DNA of 49,825 bases from a virus: positions 1-49,825 of the IMG/VR virus record IMGVR_UViG_3300033388_000805; one strand, written 5' to 3'. Of this stretch, positions 40,436 to 48,371 are shown in pieces (position 1 is the first letter of the stretch; the number at the start of each line of letters is the position of its first letter). The notes under the pieces were generated by a model. It made no database searches, was not told the DNA's origin, and saw only the letters and a program-made list of their open reading frames with translations. A program made the translations under genes and the position numbers.

Positions 40436-41119
40436 ATGAAGTTACAAGATGTAACAACAGGGGTGATATCAGACACACAGATCCCAGGGCATCACGACGA
40501 TGCCTTGGCGTTCTGTATCAGGACCTTTGAAGAAAAAGGGGTTCAACAAGTGATACACATCGGGGATCTAATTGATCATCATTATATCAGTAGGCACCCA
40601 ACGGAACTAGATGCGCTATCCCCAAGGGATGAGTGGGAGGCTGCTAAGTGGGAACTCAAGAAATGGGTCCGAGCGTTCCCTGATGTATTCATTTGTAAAG
40701 GCAATCACGACATGATACCAGAGAAACGTATGAAGGAACTCGGAATACCTGCTGAGATATTTATGAAGTCGCTGAATGAAATCTATGGGCTACCCTCGGG
40801 GTGGGTCTGGGATAGATCCTTTACGTTATTCAATAGAGTCCTAGTTGATCATGGGCTAGGCTCTGGGGGTATGTACGGGGCTAAGAACACAGCGAATAAA
40901 CTCGGGGTATCTTACGTCCAGGGGCATACTCATGGATACGGTGCTACCTTCGATATCCCCAGGGAGTTCGAGGATTCTGCTGCGATGAACGTAGGGTGCC
41001 TCATGGATGAAAGAAAGTATTTCGCAAGGTACGGAGTCGATAGATTCAAGGTCCCTGTGTCACTAGGTGTAGGGATTATATATTCACAGAACCATATGGA
41101 ATTCGTTCCAATGAACTAA
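40436..41119 (+). CDS. Calcineurin-like metallophosphoesterase
   Basis: The 227-residue protein carries the metallophosphoesterase motifs in order: [12 protein letters not shown] near residue 9, IGDLIDHH near 42, CKGNHDMIP near 86, VDHGLGSGG near 137 and QGHTHGYGA near 161. Two metal ions would be held by these Asp, His and Asn residues. Members cut phosphodiester or phosphomonoester bonds; in phages the substrate is seldom known and may be DNA ends or nucleotides. The ATG lies 18 bases after the previous stop with GAGGAT in front. Confidence 0.8.
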   Translation: MKLQDVTTGVISDTQIPGHHDDALAFCIRTFEEKGVQQVIHIGDLIDHHYISRHPTELDALSPRDEWEAAKWELKKWVRAFPDVFICKGNHDMIPEKRMKELGIPAEIFMKSLNEIYGLPSGWVWDRSFTLFNRVLVDHGLGSGGMYGAKNTANKLGVSYVQGHTHGYGATFDIPREFEDSAAMNVGCLMDERKYFARYGVDRFKVPVSLGVGIIYSQNHMEFVPMN

Positions 41120-41129
41120 CGGGAGCAAC

Positions 41130-41564
41130 ATGGAAATTAAAATAAAGTACCTCAGGGACATTGAGCCTATTGAGAAGATAGAACAAGGTGACTGGATTGA
41201 TCTCCGTGTTGCTGAGAAGACGAGGATCAACTGTGGGGATAGTTTCAGAATGATTCCCCTAGGTGTAGCAATGGAATTACCTCCTGGGTACGAGGCTCAT
41301 ATTGTACCTAGGAGTTCCACCTTTAAGAAATACGGGATCATCCAGGCTAATGGCTTCGGGGTAGTAGATGAGAGTTACTCTGGGGATACCGATGAGTGGT
41401 ACTTCCCCGCGTACATCTTGGAGCCTAAGGTTAATGTTATCCCTAAGAATACCAGGATAGCACAATTCAGGATCATCAAGAAGCAACCTAAGATTACCTT
41501 CAAGGTCGTGGAGACGTTGGATAACGTCGCTAGGGGTGGCTTTGGAAGTACGGGGGAGAAGTAG
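41130..41564 (+). CDS. dUTPase (trimeric type)
   Basis: The 144-residue protein hydrolyses dUTP to dUMP, keeping uracil out of DNA and supplying the substrate for thymidylate synthesis. The motifs are visible: WIDLRVAEK (1, weaker), [11 protein letters not shown] (2), [13 protein letters not shown] (3), IAQFRII (4) and RGGFGSTG (5, phosphate-binding tail). Its stop is one base from the ThyX-like ATG. Length matches bacterial and phage trimeric enzymes. Confidence 0.85.
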   Translation: MEIKIKYLRDIEPIEKIEQGDWIDLRVAEKTRINCGDSFRMIPLGVAMELPPGYEAHIVPRSSTFKKYGIIQANGFGVVDESYSGDTDEWYFPAYILEPKVNVIPKNTRIAQFRIIKKQPKITFKVVETLDNVARGGFGSTGEK

Positions 41565-41565
41565 A

Positions 41566-42138
41566 ATGGAGATGAGAATTATATTAGAGGCTGGACACGC
41601 CTATGCTACCAAGGGTATGTCCTTTAGTCACGAACAGGAGTGTCCTCTTGAGGGTGTGGATTGGGTTAACTTTGAGGAGCATGGGCCACCAAAGACCGCT
41701 GAGGTACTCTCCAGCAAAGATGGGGGTCACAACAAGTTCCTTGAATCGTGCATCGTGTGGTTCGATATCAGAGCCCCGTTGTACTTCTGGAAGCAGTTCG
41801 ATACGTACCGCATAGGGGTTACTAAACAGAGTAAGTCAACGATGCACACCTTGATGCGCCGGGAGTTAACCCTGGAAGACTTCACGGAACGTGTAGATAT
41901 CTGGGCTATAGCTGATATCAATGATCATATAGAGGAGGGTGACTTTCAATGGGTTATTGAGAATCTACCCTCAGGATACCTCCAGACACGCCGGGTGTGT
42001 ACCTCGTATAAAGCTATTCGGACTATGATTAAACAACGGCAGAACCATAAGCTCCCTGAGTGGGAACAGTTCTGTACGTACATGAAAGATAACCTGGAGT
42101 TCCCAGAGTTACTTGGAGGTGACCTTGTTCAGAACTGA
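41566..42138 (+). CDS. ThyX-like protein (flavin thymidylate synthase family)
   Basis: The 190-residue protein has APLYFWKQFDTYRIGVTKQS and then STMHTLMRRELTLEDF, the pattern of a distant phage and firmicute branch related to ThyX; the classic RHRxxSxxxxSxR signature is not present. Context is strong: dUTPase precedes and ribonucleotide reductase follows, overlapping by 14 bases. It may convert dUMP to dTMP using flavin and folate, but the lost signature leaves room for a different activity. ATG at 41566 follows GGGGGAG; the upstream in-frame start lies in dUTPase. Confidence 0.55.
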   Translation: MEMRIILEAGHAYATKGMSFSHEQECPLEGVDWVNFEEHGPPKTAEVLSSKDGGHNKFLESCIVWFDIRAPLYFWKQFDTYRIGVTKQSKSTMHTLMRRELTLEDFTERVDIWAIADINDHIEEGDFQWVIENLPSGYLQTRRVCTSYKAIRTMIKQRQNHKLPEWEQFCTYMKDNLEFPELLGGDLVQN

Positions 42139-43723
42139 ATTCGGAAAGACTATTTTCTATAATAAATACAGTAACCCCAAGGGCGGCTGTGGAACCTGGG
42201 AGGAACTCTGTGATACACTCGTTAAACGAGTATGCACAGGGCTAATGCCCCCAGGTGATATGACTCAGTTAGCTGCTTACATGAGAGATATGAAGTTCAT
42301 CCCTGCTGGGCGTTACCTGTACTACGCTGGGCGTGAGGCAGCGTTCTTTAATAATTGCTTTAGCTTCATTGCTGAGGACTCCCGAGAGGGTTGGGCTGAT
42401 CTCGGCTTTAAGCACTTCATGGCCTTGATGGTCGGAGGTGGTTGTGGTACTTACTACGGGAAGGTCCGGGGATACCAGGAAGTCATTTCTAAGACCGGAG
42501 GATTCGCCTCAGGACCACTACCTTTGATGTACGCTATGAATGAAATCGGGAGGAATGTCCAGCAAGGGGGATCTCGGAGATCCGCTCTGTACGCCTCTCT
42601 TCCCTACTGGCACCCTGATATCGCTGAGTTCCTAGGTAGTAAAGATTGGAGTAAAGAGGCCAAGGATCTAAAGGCTCGGGATTATAACTTCCCAGCTCCC
42701 CTGGATATGACTAATATAAGTGTGCAGTACGACTCGGAGTTCTCCTTGGAGTCCCCAGCGTTCATCCAGAATATCAGACAGGGATGCCAATCAGGGGAAC
42801 CTGGGATGCAATTCGATCTATATACCCCTGATGAAGTCGGACGGAACGCCTGTGCTGAATTCATTACAGACCAAGATTCTGACCTATGTAACCTAGGGTC
42901 AATTAACATGAGTAGGATCGAGTATATCCAAGAGATGAAGGATGTATCTTACCTCGCTGCCCAATTCCTTGTATGCGGCTCAATTAAAGCTGAGTTACCT
43001 TATGAGAGATGCTATGGTATCCGAGAGAACCATAGGAAGATCGGATTAGGTCTTATGGGTGTACACGAATGGATGCTCAGGAGGAACTATAAGTACGGTA
43101 TTTCCTTTGAGTTACACCGGTGGTTACAAACGTATGAAATCCAGAGTACAAAGGGGGCTGACTCTCTGACTCACACCCTGAGTTCCTCAGATTGCGTCAG
43201 GTACAGATCAGTGGCACCTGCTGGATCTATTAGTATATTAGCCGGGACTACTTCTGGGATAGAGCCTTTGTTCGCTACGGGGATTAAGAGAAGATTCCTT
43301 GAGGGGAACGACTGGAAATATCAGTACGTCGTGGAACCCTTAGCGAAATACCTAGTATCAGAAGGGATCAACCCAGATACTATCGAGACGGCCTCTGATT
43401 TATCTAAGGATATCGAGCGTAGGATATCCTTCCAGGCCGAAGTCCAGGACTACGTGGACATGGGTATCAGTAGCACCCTGAATCTTCCTTCTTGGGGTAC
43501 AGAGTACAATAATGAGGACACTATCGAAGGAATCACGGGTATTGTGCGGAAATACGCCCCGATGCTCAGGGGTCTGACCTTTTATCCTGATGGGTCCCGA
43601 GGGGGTCAACCGTTAACTGCTGTCTCGTATAACGAGGCGTTACATAAAGAGGGAACCACGTTCCAAGAGGATCTAGAATTCTTGGAGACAGTTAGCTGTC
43701 CCTCGGGGAGTTGTGGTATTTAG
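42125..43723 (+). CDS. Class II (B12-dependent) ribonucleotide reductase
   Basis: The 532-residue protein reduces ribonucleotides to deoxyribonucleotides. Visible: FNNCFSF (first redox Cys), MVGGGCGTYYGKVR, QQGGSRRSAL, RNACAEF (the N-x-C-x-E thiyl-radical triad), CNLGSINMS (second redox Cys), APAGSISILAGTTSGIEP and a C-terminal CPSGSCGI swinging Cys pair. No radical-generating small subunit gene lies nearby and no ATP-cone is present, which favours class II. Start is TTG at 42125, placed four bases after GGAGGTGA; an upstream TTG at 42113 overlaps that site. Confidence 0.85.
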   Translation: MFRTEFGKTIFYNKYSNPKGGCGTWEELCDTLVKRVCTGLMPPGDMTQLAAYMRDMKFIPAGRYLYYAGREAAFFNNCFSFIAEDSREGWADLGFKHFMALMVGGGCGTYYGKVRGYQEVISKTGGFASGPLPLMYAMNEIGRNVQQGGSRRSALYASLPYWHPDIAEFLGSKDWSKEAKDLKARDYNFPAPLDMTNISVQYDSEFSLESPAFIQNIRQGCQSGEPGMQFDLYTPDEVGRNACAEFITDQDSDLCNLGSINMSRIEYIQEMKDVSYLAAQFLVCGSIKAELPYERCYGIRENHRKIGLGLMGVHEWMLRRNYKYGISFELHRWLQTYEIQSTKGADSLTHTLSSSDCVRYRSVAPAGSISILAGTTSGIEPLFATGIKRRFLEGNDWKYQYVVEPLAKYLVSEGINPDTIETASDLSKDIERRISFQAEVQDYVDMGISSTLNLPSWGTEYNNEDTIEGITGIVRKYAPMLRGLTFYPDGSRGGQPLTAVSYNEALHKEGTTFQEDLEFLETVSCPSGSCGI

Positions 43724-43756
43724 GGCTTGTGGGTAACTCCTTGTAATTATTAGTTA

Positions 43757-43780
43757 TATTAATAGCACCCTCTAGTAAGG
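43757..43780 (+). promoter_or_regulatory. Phage-polymerase promoter before HNH gene
   Basis: TATTAATAGCACCCTCTAGT followed by AAGGG keeps ACCCTCTAGTA of the family and has a GGG start like the T3 promoter. It sits between the RNR stop and the HNH-AP2 gene. Confidence 0.6.
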
Positions 43781-43808
43781 GATATACCATTAATTATTAG
43801 GAGGGAAT

Positions 43809-44312
43809 ATGATTGAGGATTATTTGGGGTACAATGAGTTCACAGGTGAGCTTTTTTGGTTAAAATCCACAGCGCACAGAGTAAAAGTTGGTGATAGGGC
43901 CGGTTATTATGGTAGATATGTAACAGTATCTTTGTTAGGAAAAAGGTATAATGGACATGATCTCTGTTGGTTCCTGCATCACAGGGAATTCCCTAAGGGT
44001 CAGCTTGATCATAAAGACCAAGACACCCATAATAACAGGATTGGGAATCTACGAGATGTTACACCTAAAATTAATGCCAAAAACAAACCGAAGCGCAGGG
44101 ATAATACCTCTGGGGTTACTGGTATATCGAAAGATAAGGCATCAGGTAAATGGGTTGTCAGAATTAAAAACAAAGAGGGTAAATATGAAAACAGAGGAAG
44201 ATATACTTCATTTGATGAAGCTAAACGAGTCCGTGATCAAGCGACTTATGAGCTTGGGTATCATCAGAACCACGGAAGAGAGTTGTCAAGACTACCATAT
44301 AGGAGAATCTAA
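43809..44312 (+). CDS. HNH homing endonuclease with AP2 DNA-binding domain
   Basis: The 167-residue protein has an N-terminal NUMOD-like stretch, the HNH core LDHKDQDTHNNRIGNLRDVT near residues 64-83, and a C-terminal AP2 domain (NTSGVTGISKDKASGKWVVR, then YTSFDEAKRVRDQA and YHQNHGREL). Such free-standing enzymes cut relatives lacking the gene and so spread. ATG at 43809 follows AGGAGGG. The last 128 bases overlap, in another frame, a gene of older phage type, suggesting insertion at its 5' end. Confidence 0.8.
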   Translation: MIEDYLGYNEFTGELFWLKSTAHRVKVGDRAGYYGRYVTVSLLGKRYNGHDLCWFLHHREFPKGQLDHKDQDTHNNRIGNLRDVTPKINAKNKPKRRDNTSGVTGISKDKASGKWVVRIKNKEGKYENRGRYTSFDEAKRVRDQATYELGYHQNHGRELSRLPYRRI

Positions 44313-44508
44313 TTATAGTACTCAGGTAATTCAACCATGGCATATATGGTTAGAATACGACCTGAACCCCTGGGACGCTGACATCGTTAAACGCATCCTG
44401 AGGACCAAGAAGGTATCAGGAATGACGAAAGACGAACAACGGATACTAGACTACCAGAAAATCATCCACTTCGCCCAGGAGCGTATTAGACAGCTCTCAG
44501 AGGGATAA
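44185..44508 (+). CDS. DUF3310-like small phage protein
   Basis: The 107-residue frame ends with QPWHIWLEYDLNPWDADIVK, RILRTKK, and ILDYQKIIHFAQERIRQL, a pattern like the DUF3310 group common in phages (W.I..EY.LN, IVKR, DYxKIIH). Function unknown. This conserved part begins near 44298, just where the HNH gene ends. The first 38 codons overlap the AP2 coding region and may be only a fortuitous extension from ATG 44185 (after AGAGGG) that rescued translation after the insertion. A terminator follows directly. Confidence 0.55.
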   Translation: MKTEEDILHLMKLNESVIKRLMSLGIIRTTEESCQDYHIGESNYSTQVIQPWHIWLEYDLNPWDADIVKRILRTKKVSGMTKDEQRILDYQKIIHFAQERIRQLSEG

Positions 44509-44514
44509 GACCAG

Positions 44515-44548
44515 AAAGTGTCTCATTAATCTATGTGAGACACTTTTT
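44515..44548 (+). terminator. Terminator, copy 2 of the twin pair
   Basis: AAAGTGTCTCA pairs with TGAGACACTTT and runs into five T residues. Its stem and the loop start TTAATC match the terminator at 22041. It separates the metabolism genes from the structural operon. Confidence 0.85.
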
Positions 44549-44616
44549 GTAAAAAGGGGTGAAATAACGGGTTTTCAAGGGTTTACCCCTTGTAACCCCC
44601 TGGAATAATAGAGAAA

Positions 44617-44636
44617 TTAATTACCCCCTCTAGTAG
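44617..44636 (+). promoter_or_regulatory. Phage-polymerase promoter for structural genes
   Basis: TTAATTACCCCCTCTAGTAG differs from the 22222 copy at one base, and both continue GAG. It lies between a terminator and the head genes and is the likely main late promoter. Confidence 0.7.
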
Positions 44637-44696
44637 AGAGTCCGGCCACCCCAGCATATATAGTAAGATAGTATTACGAATGTATGGTACACTAGG

Positions 44697-44776
44697 GTAT
44701 ATACTAAGGGTAAACTATAGTATAATATAATAAGTATATACTAAGGGGTATATAACTAAGAATTAACTAAGGGTAC
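44697..44776 (+). repeat. AT-rich leader with repeated GTATATACTAAGGG
   Basis: GTATATACTAAGGG occurs exactly at 44697-44710 and 44734-44747, and ACTAAGGGTAC at 44766-44776. The stretch between is almost pure A and T. It follows the late promoter and precedes the first structural-operon gene. It could be a leader, an origin or a regulatory site. Confidence 0.6.
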
Positions 44777-44812
44777 TACACGGGAACGTGTCGGGGACTC
44801 AGAAGGAATAAT

Positions 44813-45013
44813 ATGGATATTGAATTGTACGTAGACGAATTCGTAGACGCTGAGTCTCGGATTATTATAATTGAGGAAGCAACTGAGTTACTCAGAGATG
44901 GATTCCCCTTAGATGACGAAATTAAAATTAAATTGGAGAGTATTCATGTCTGCCCTGAGCGATTTCAAAGAGAAAATGCCTGGCCAGCGTCTAGTGGACT
45001 TCGAACAAGTTAG
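44813..45013 (+). CDS. Hypothetical acidic protein, start of late operon
   Basis: The 66-residue acidic product (MDIELYVDEFVDAESRIIII...) is helical in its first half. ATG at 44813 follows AAGGAAT. Its end overlaps the next gene by 68 bases in another frame, so its final 20 residues may be unconstrained. No family is recognised. Confidence 0.45.
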   Translation: MDIELYVDEFVDAESRIIIIEEATELLRDGFPLDDEIKIKLESIHVCPERFQRENAWPASSGLRTS

Positions 45014-45212
45014 ATCAGAAGCCCCGGCGGTGTCCCTTGGTATGATAAAGTACCTAGAAACTATGTTCACTGACCCTAAGATTAAACCTGGAATAGATCA
45101 TATGAGTGATCATCTTATATTCCAACAGGGGATTAACTCAGTGTTAGATCATATGAGGAGTTTAAATGAAAGACAAGAAGCAAGAATCAGAGAACAGTAC
45201 TCCAAGGATTAA
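44946..45212 (+). CDS. Hypothetical protein upstream of head genes
   Basis: The 88-residue product (MSALSDFKEKMPGQRLVDFE..., VSLGMIKYLETMFTDPKIKP, ending RIREQYSKD) is mostly helical. ATG at 44946 follows GGAGAG; an in-frame ATG at 44913 has no site. It overlaps its neighbours on both sides. The function is unknown. Confidence 0.5.
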   Translation: MSALSDFKEKMPGQRLVDFEQVRSEAPAVSLGMIKYLETMFTDPKIKPGIDHMSDHLIFQQGINSVLDHMRSLNERQEARIREQYSKD

Positions 45213-45579
45213 TTCCTTGCGTGAAATAGGATTAGAACCAGGGACTTCCCAGGAGTTCTTCCCTACGTTAACCCACGGGATGTACCAAGCTCTCCTTGTG
45301 TTAGGCCCTACAGGTTCAATAGCAGCGTACCTCGCTATGGAAGTACCAGAAGGACCATCGGTTGGACTTCATCTGTATATCCCTAAGGACCTTAGGACCA
45401 AAGAGAACATAATGTACCTTACGACTGTGTTCTTCAAAGACGTTCACCCCTGGATTAAATCTAAGGGGAAGGATTACGTAATCGTTACTTGTGACTACAA
45501 GGATGATAAAACTAAAGAATTATTTAAGACTTTCGGCTTCGATCCCTCTGCGGTATGGATGGGCTTCATGCCGGTCTAA
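45166..45579 (+). CDS. Possible GNAT-fold protein near the portal gene
   Basis: The 137-residue product has strands and helices in an acetyltransferase-like order: SIAAYLAMEVPEGPSVGLHL, then RTKENIMYLTTVFFKDVHP, IVTCDYKDDKTKELFKTFGF and a final VWMGFMPV. The ending (helix, FxxxGF, strand) resembles the last part of GNAT proteins, but the acetyl-CoA loop is not clear. It may be an assembly or virion-linked factor. ATG at 45166 overlaps the previous gene. Confidence 0.4.
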   Translation: MKDKKQESENSTPRINSLREIGLEPGTSQEFFPTLTHGMYQALLVLGPTGSIAAYLAMEVPEGPSVGLHLYIPKDLRTKENIMYLTTVFFKDVHPWIKSKGKDYVIVTCDYKDDKTKELFKTFGFDPSAVWMGFMPV

Positions 45580-45587
45580 GGAGGAGC

Positions 45588-45926
45588 ATGGCATCAGTAT
45601 TATCAGGAATAGGGTTCGCAGTACTAGGAGCATCGGCCTCTGTCACATCAGCAGTAGCAGTAGGCGCTGTAGTAGTAGCAGGAGTAGGGGCATACGCCGG
45701 GGGAGCCTTTGATTCAGTCCCAGATGGACCAGCCCAGATAGGAACTATGGTAGACAAGACAGCGGCGCAGGCTAAGGAAGAACTAGACGCACCCCTGATC
45801 GCAGACGAGAAATCAAGGAAGCGTAAGAAGGCGGCTTCTAAGTCACAGTTCAAAGTCGATAAGACCGAGGCTGTATCTGGAGTTAATCTACAGGGTACTG
45901 AGAAAGTATCCGGTGTGCAACTCTAG
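45588..45926 (+). CDS. Tail assembly / host-range protein (T7 gp7.3-like)
   Basis: The 112-residue product has an Ala/Gly/Val-rich hydrophobic N-terminus (GASASVTSAVAVGAVVVAG) and a basic C-terminal half (EKSRKRKKAASKSQFKVDKT, then SGVNLQGTEKVSGVQL). T7 gp7.3 has the same position before the portal, a similar size (99), and a comparable RKKA...KSL...GGGINI end. In T7 it is needed for adsorption-competent tails. ATG at 45588 follows AAGGAGGAG. Confidence 0.6.
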   Translation: MASVLSGIGFAVLGASASVTSAVAVGAVVVAGVGAYAGGAFDSVPDGPAQIGTMVDKTAAQAKEELDAPLIADEKSRKRKKAASKSQFKVDKTEAVSGVNLQGTEKVSGVQL

Positions 45927-45934
45927 GAGGAACT

Positions 45935-47485
45935 ATGGAATACGATCCTTCTATACCTAAGACAAGGTACGAGGAATTAAAGGCTGGGCGTGACCAGTAC
46001 GTTACCCGAGCCGAGAGTTACAGCAAAGTAACCCTGAGTTATATCATGCCTGATTCAGAAGACAGGACTTCCCAGGAAGTACAGAATGATTTTAATTCAG
46101 TTGGCGCCGAGTTAGTGAATCATTTATCGAACCGTTATGTCCAAGAGCTATTCCCGACAGCAAAGCCTTTCTTTCGGCTCAGGATAGACGAGTTCACCAA
46201 GAAGCCTGAGGAAGATACCTCGGAGACAGATGCCCTGTTAGCTATCGGTGAACGCCGGGCAAGGTGGGCCTTTGAACAGAGGCAAGCTAGACCTGTCCTG
46301 ATGGACTCATTGCAGCACTGCATCGTTGCAGGGAACGCTATGTTAATGTTCCCACCTTCTGGGGTTAAACCCACGATGTACGCCTTGAATGAATACGTTG
46401 TCCAACGGAGTCCTAACGGGGATATCCTGGAGATCATCACAGAAGATGTCAAGGCTATTAATGCCTTGGATGAAGAAATCAGGGACACAGTTATAGCTGA
46501 GTTAGACCTCGATGCTGATGCTAATATGAACGAGGAAACCGCCACGATCTATACTTATATCAGAATAGACGAGGAGAACCCAGAGAACTTCCTGGTTGAC
46601 CAATCGGTTGAATCTGTAGCCGTAGGAGATCCTGCACAGAGTTACCCCAAGGATTTACTCCCTTGGATACCCCTGGTGTGGAAGAGGACACGTAAGGAGC
46701 ATTACGGTAGAGGTCTAGTTGAGGATCATTATGGTTCCTTCTGGGCGTTATCTGTGTTAACCGAGGCAATGGTCACGGGTGCTGCCGTTATGACAGATAT
46801 CAAGTACCTAGTCCGTCCAGGATCAGTCCTAGATGTCGTAGCGATGAACCAAGCAGGAACCGGGACGTATCACTATGGCTCCCCGGATGACGTAGGGGCT
46901 GTCCAGACTAATAAACAGGCTGACTTCCAATTCATAGCTGTTATCATAGCTGACTACAAGAAGCACCTGGGGAAAGTCTTCCTGAGTATCTCCAGTCAGA
47001 TCAGGGATTCAGAAAGGACCACAGCCGAGGAGAACCGCTTAAGGGCTGCTGAGTTAGATCAGAGTCACGGAGGTACGTTCTCGAATTTCAGTATCACTTT
47101 ACAGGGACCAGTAGCCAGGATACTCCTAAGGGATATCGACCTGAATATCAAGGGATCTAGTATAGACCCTGTGATAGTAACCGGGTTAGATGCTATGGGT
47201 AGATCAGCAGAGAACGAGAAGATCCGTTATCTCTTTGATGACATGGCTATGCTCAATAACGTCCCAGAGGAATTCCGAGCGAGGATTAAACCCTCTGATC
47301 TAATGAACGTCCTATCCACAGGCCGGGATGTAGAGGGGGAGAAATGGATATTAACCCAAGCGGAATTCGAGGCACTAATGGAACAGCAACAGGCAGCACA
47401 GGCCCAGCAGCAAGCCGGTGAAGCTATGTTAGATAAAGCAGACGCTACCCAGATAGCACAAGGGGTACAGCAAGGAGCAGAATAA
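45935..47485 (+). CDS. Portal protein / head-tail connector (T7 gp8-like)
   Basis: The 516-residue protein (536 in T7) forms the dodecameric ring through which DNA is packaged. It begins with a YEELKAGRDQYVTRAESY region, has LPWIPLVWKRTRKEHYGRGL in the middle (typical of T7-type portals) and a Gln-rich C-terminal end (MEQQQAAQAQQQAGEA). The place before the scaffold and capsid genes agrees. ATG follows AGGAGG; the stop overlaps the scaffold ATG as TAATG. Confidence 0.9.
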   Translation: MEYDPSIPKTRYEELKAGRDQYVTRAESYSKVTLSYIMPDSEDRTSQEVQNDFNSVGAELVNHLSNRYVQELFPTAKPFFRLRIDEFTKKPEEDTSETDALLAIGERRARWAFEQRQARPVLMDSLQHCIVAGNAMLMFPPSGVKPTMYALNEYVVQRSPNGDILEIITEDVKAINALDEEIRDTVIAELDLDADANMNEETATIYTYIRIDEENPENFLVDQSVESVAVGDPAQSYPKDLLPWIPLVWKRTRKEHYGRGLVEDHYGSFWALSVLTEAMVTGAAVMTDIKYLVRPGSVLDVVAMNQAGTGTYHYGSPDDVGAVQTNKQADFQFIAVIIADYKKHLGKVFLSISSQIRDSERTTAEENRLRAAELDQSHGGTFSNFSITLQGPVARILLRDIDLNIKGSSIDPVIVTGLDAMGRSAENEKIRYLFDDMAMLNNVPEEFRARIKPSDLMNVLSTGRDVEGEKWILTQAEFEALMEQQQAAQAQQQAGEAMLDKADATQIAQGVQQGAE

Positions 47486-48345
47486 TGGCAACCGGAGAAA
47501 TAAATGACGAAACCCTAGAGGCTCTTAATGAGCAATCAGGGAACGTCGTAGATGAAACGATAGTAGAAGCCACGGGAGAGTCGGACACCGACAAGGGGAA
47601 CACAGACGCTACCGAGGATATCGACCTGCATCTTGAGGACACTGACACTGATAACGACACTGATGAAGGCACGACAGATGCCGAGGACGTTAATGCAACA
47701 GTAGATCAGACACTCACAGATGCAGGATTCGATGTAGAAGCAATATCCCAGGAGATCCTGGAGACAGGTAAGATCTCTGAGGAACTCATAGCGAAGGCTA
47801 AGGAGAAGATTGATCCTGCCTTAGTTGACGCTCATGTAGGTCGCTTGACAGCAGAATTCGAGTTAGCTAAGATCAAAGCCACGGATACCTATAAGGAACG
47901 TCAGGCAGCAGAACAGGCTGTACAGGATATGAACGCCTATGTTTATAAGTCTGTGGGTGGCGAAGATAAGTTCAAGGCTCTTGCTGAGACATTGAAAGAG
48001 AGTATGTCTAAGGAAGACCTCGGGGTTATTAACGCTCAGTTACTATCAGGGAATAAGTCCCTAGTTAACGAAGGATTAAAGAAAGCAGTCGCAGCTTATA
48101 AGGTAGCTAAGGGACTCGGAGGGAAGCTCATGGAAGGTGACGGTAACGTAACCCAAACAGATACTATTACGCATATTACTAAGGAAGATTTCAGGGCTAT
48201 TATCAAGACTGAGAAATATAAGACAGACCCGGCTTACCGGGGTAAGATGGAAACTGCCAGGTTGAAGTCTATCGAGGCCGATAAAAAGAAATACGGTCCA
48301 GGGACTTACTATGGATTTAATCAAAATGGTCGTTATGAACTGTAA
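47485..48345 (+). CDS. Capsid assembly scaffold (T7 gp9-like)
   Basis: The 286-residue protein (307 in T7) is very acidic in its first half (ATEDIDLHLEDTDTDNDTDE) and helical with a basic, Tyr-rich end (IEADKKKYGPGTYYGFNQNG), as in scaffolds that guide capsid assembly and then leave. It is coupled to the portal by TAATG and is followed by an HNH gene and then the capsid gene. Confidence 0.85.
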   Translation: MATGEINDETLEALNEQSGNVVDETIVEATGESDTDKGNTDATEDIDLHLEDTDTDNDTDEGTTDAEDVNATVDQTLTDAGFDVEAISQEILETGKISEELIAKAKEKIDPALVDAHVGRLTAEFELAKIKATDTYKERQAAEQAVQDMNAYVYKSVGGEDKFKALAETLKESMSKEDLGVINAQLLSGNKSLVNEGLKKAVAAYKVAKGLGGKLMEGDGNVTQTDTITHITKEDFRAIIKTEKYKTDPAYRGKMETARLKSIEADKKKYGPGTYYGFNQNGRYEL

Positions 48346-48371
48346 GTCTATACCAGGTATACAAACTGCTC

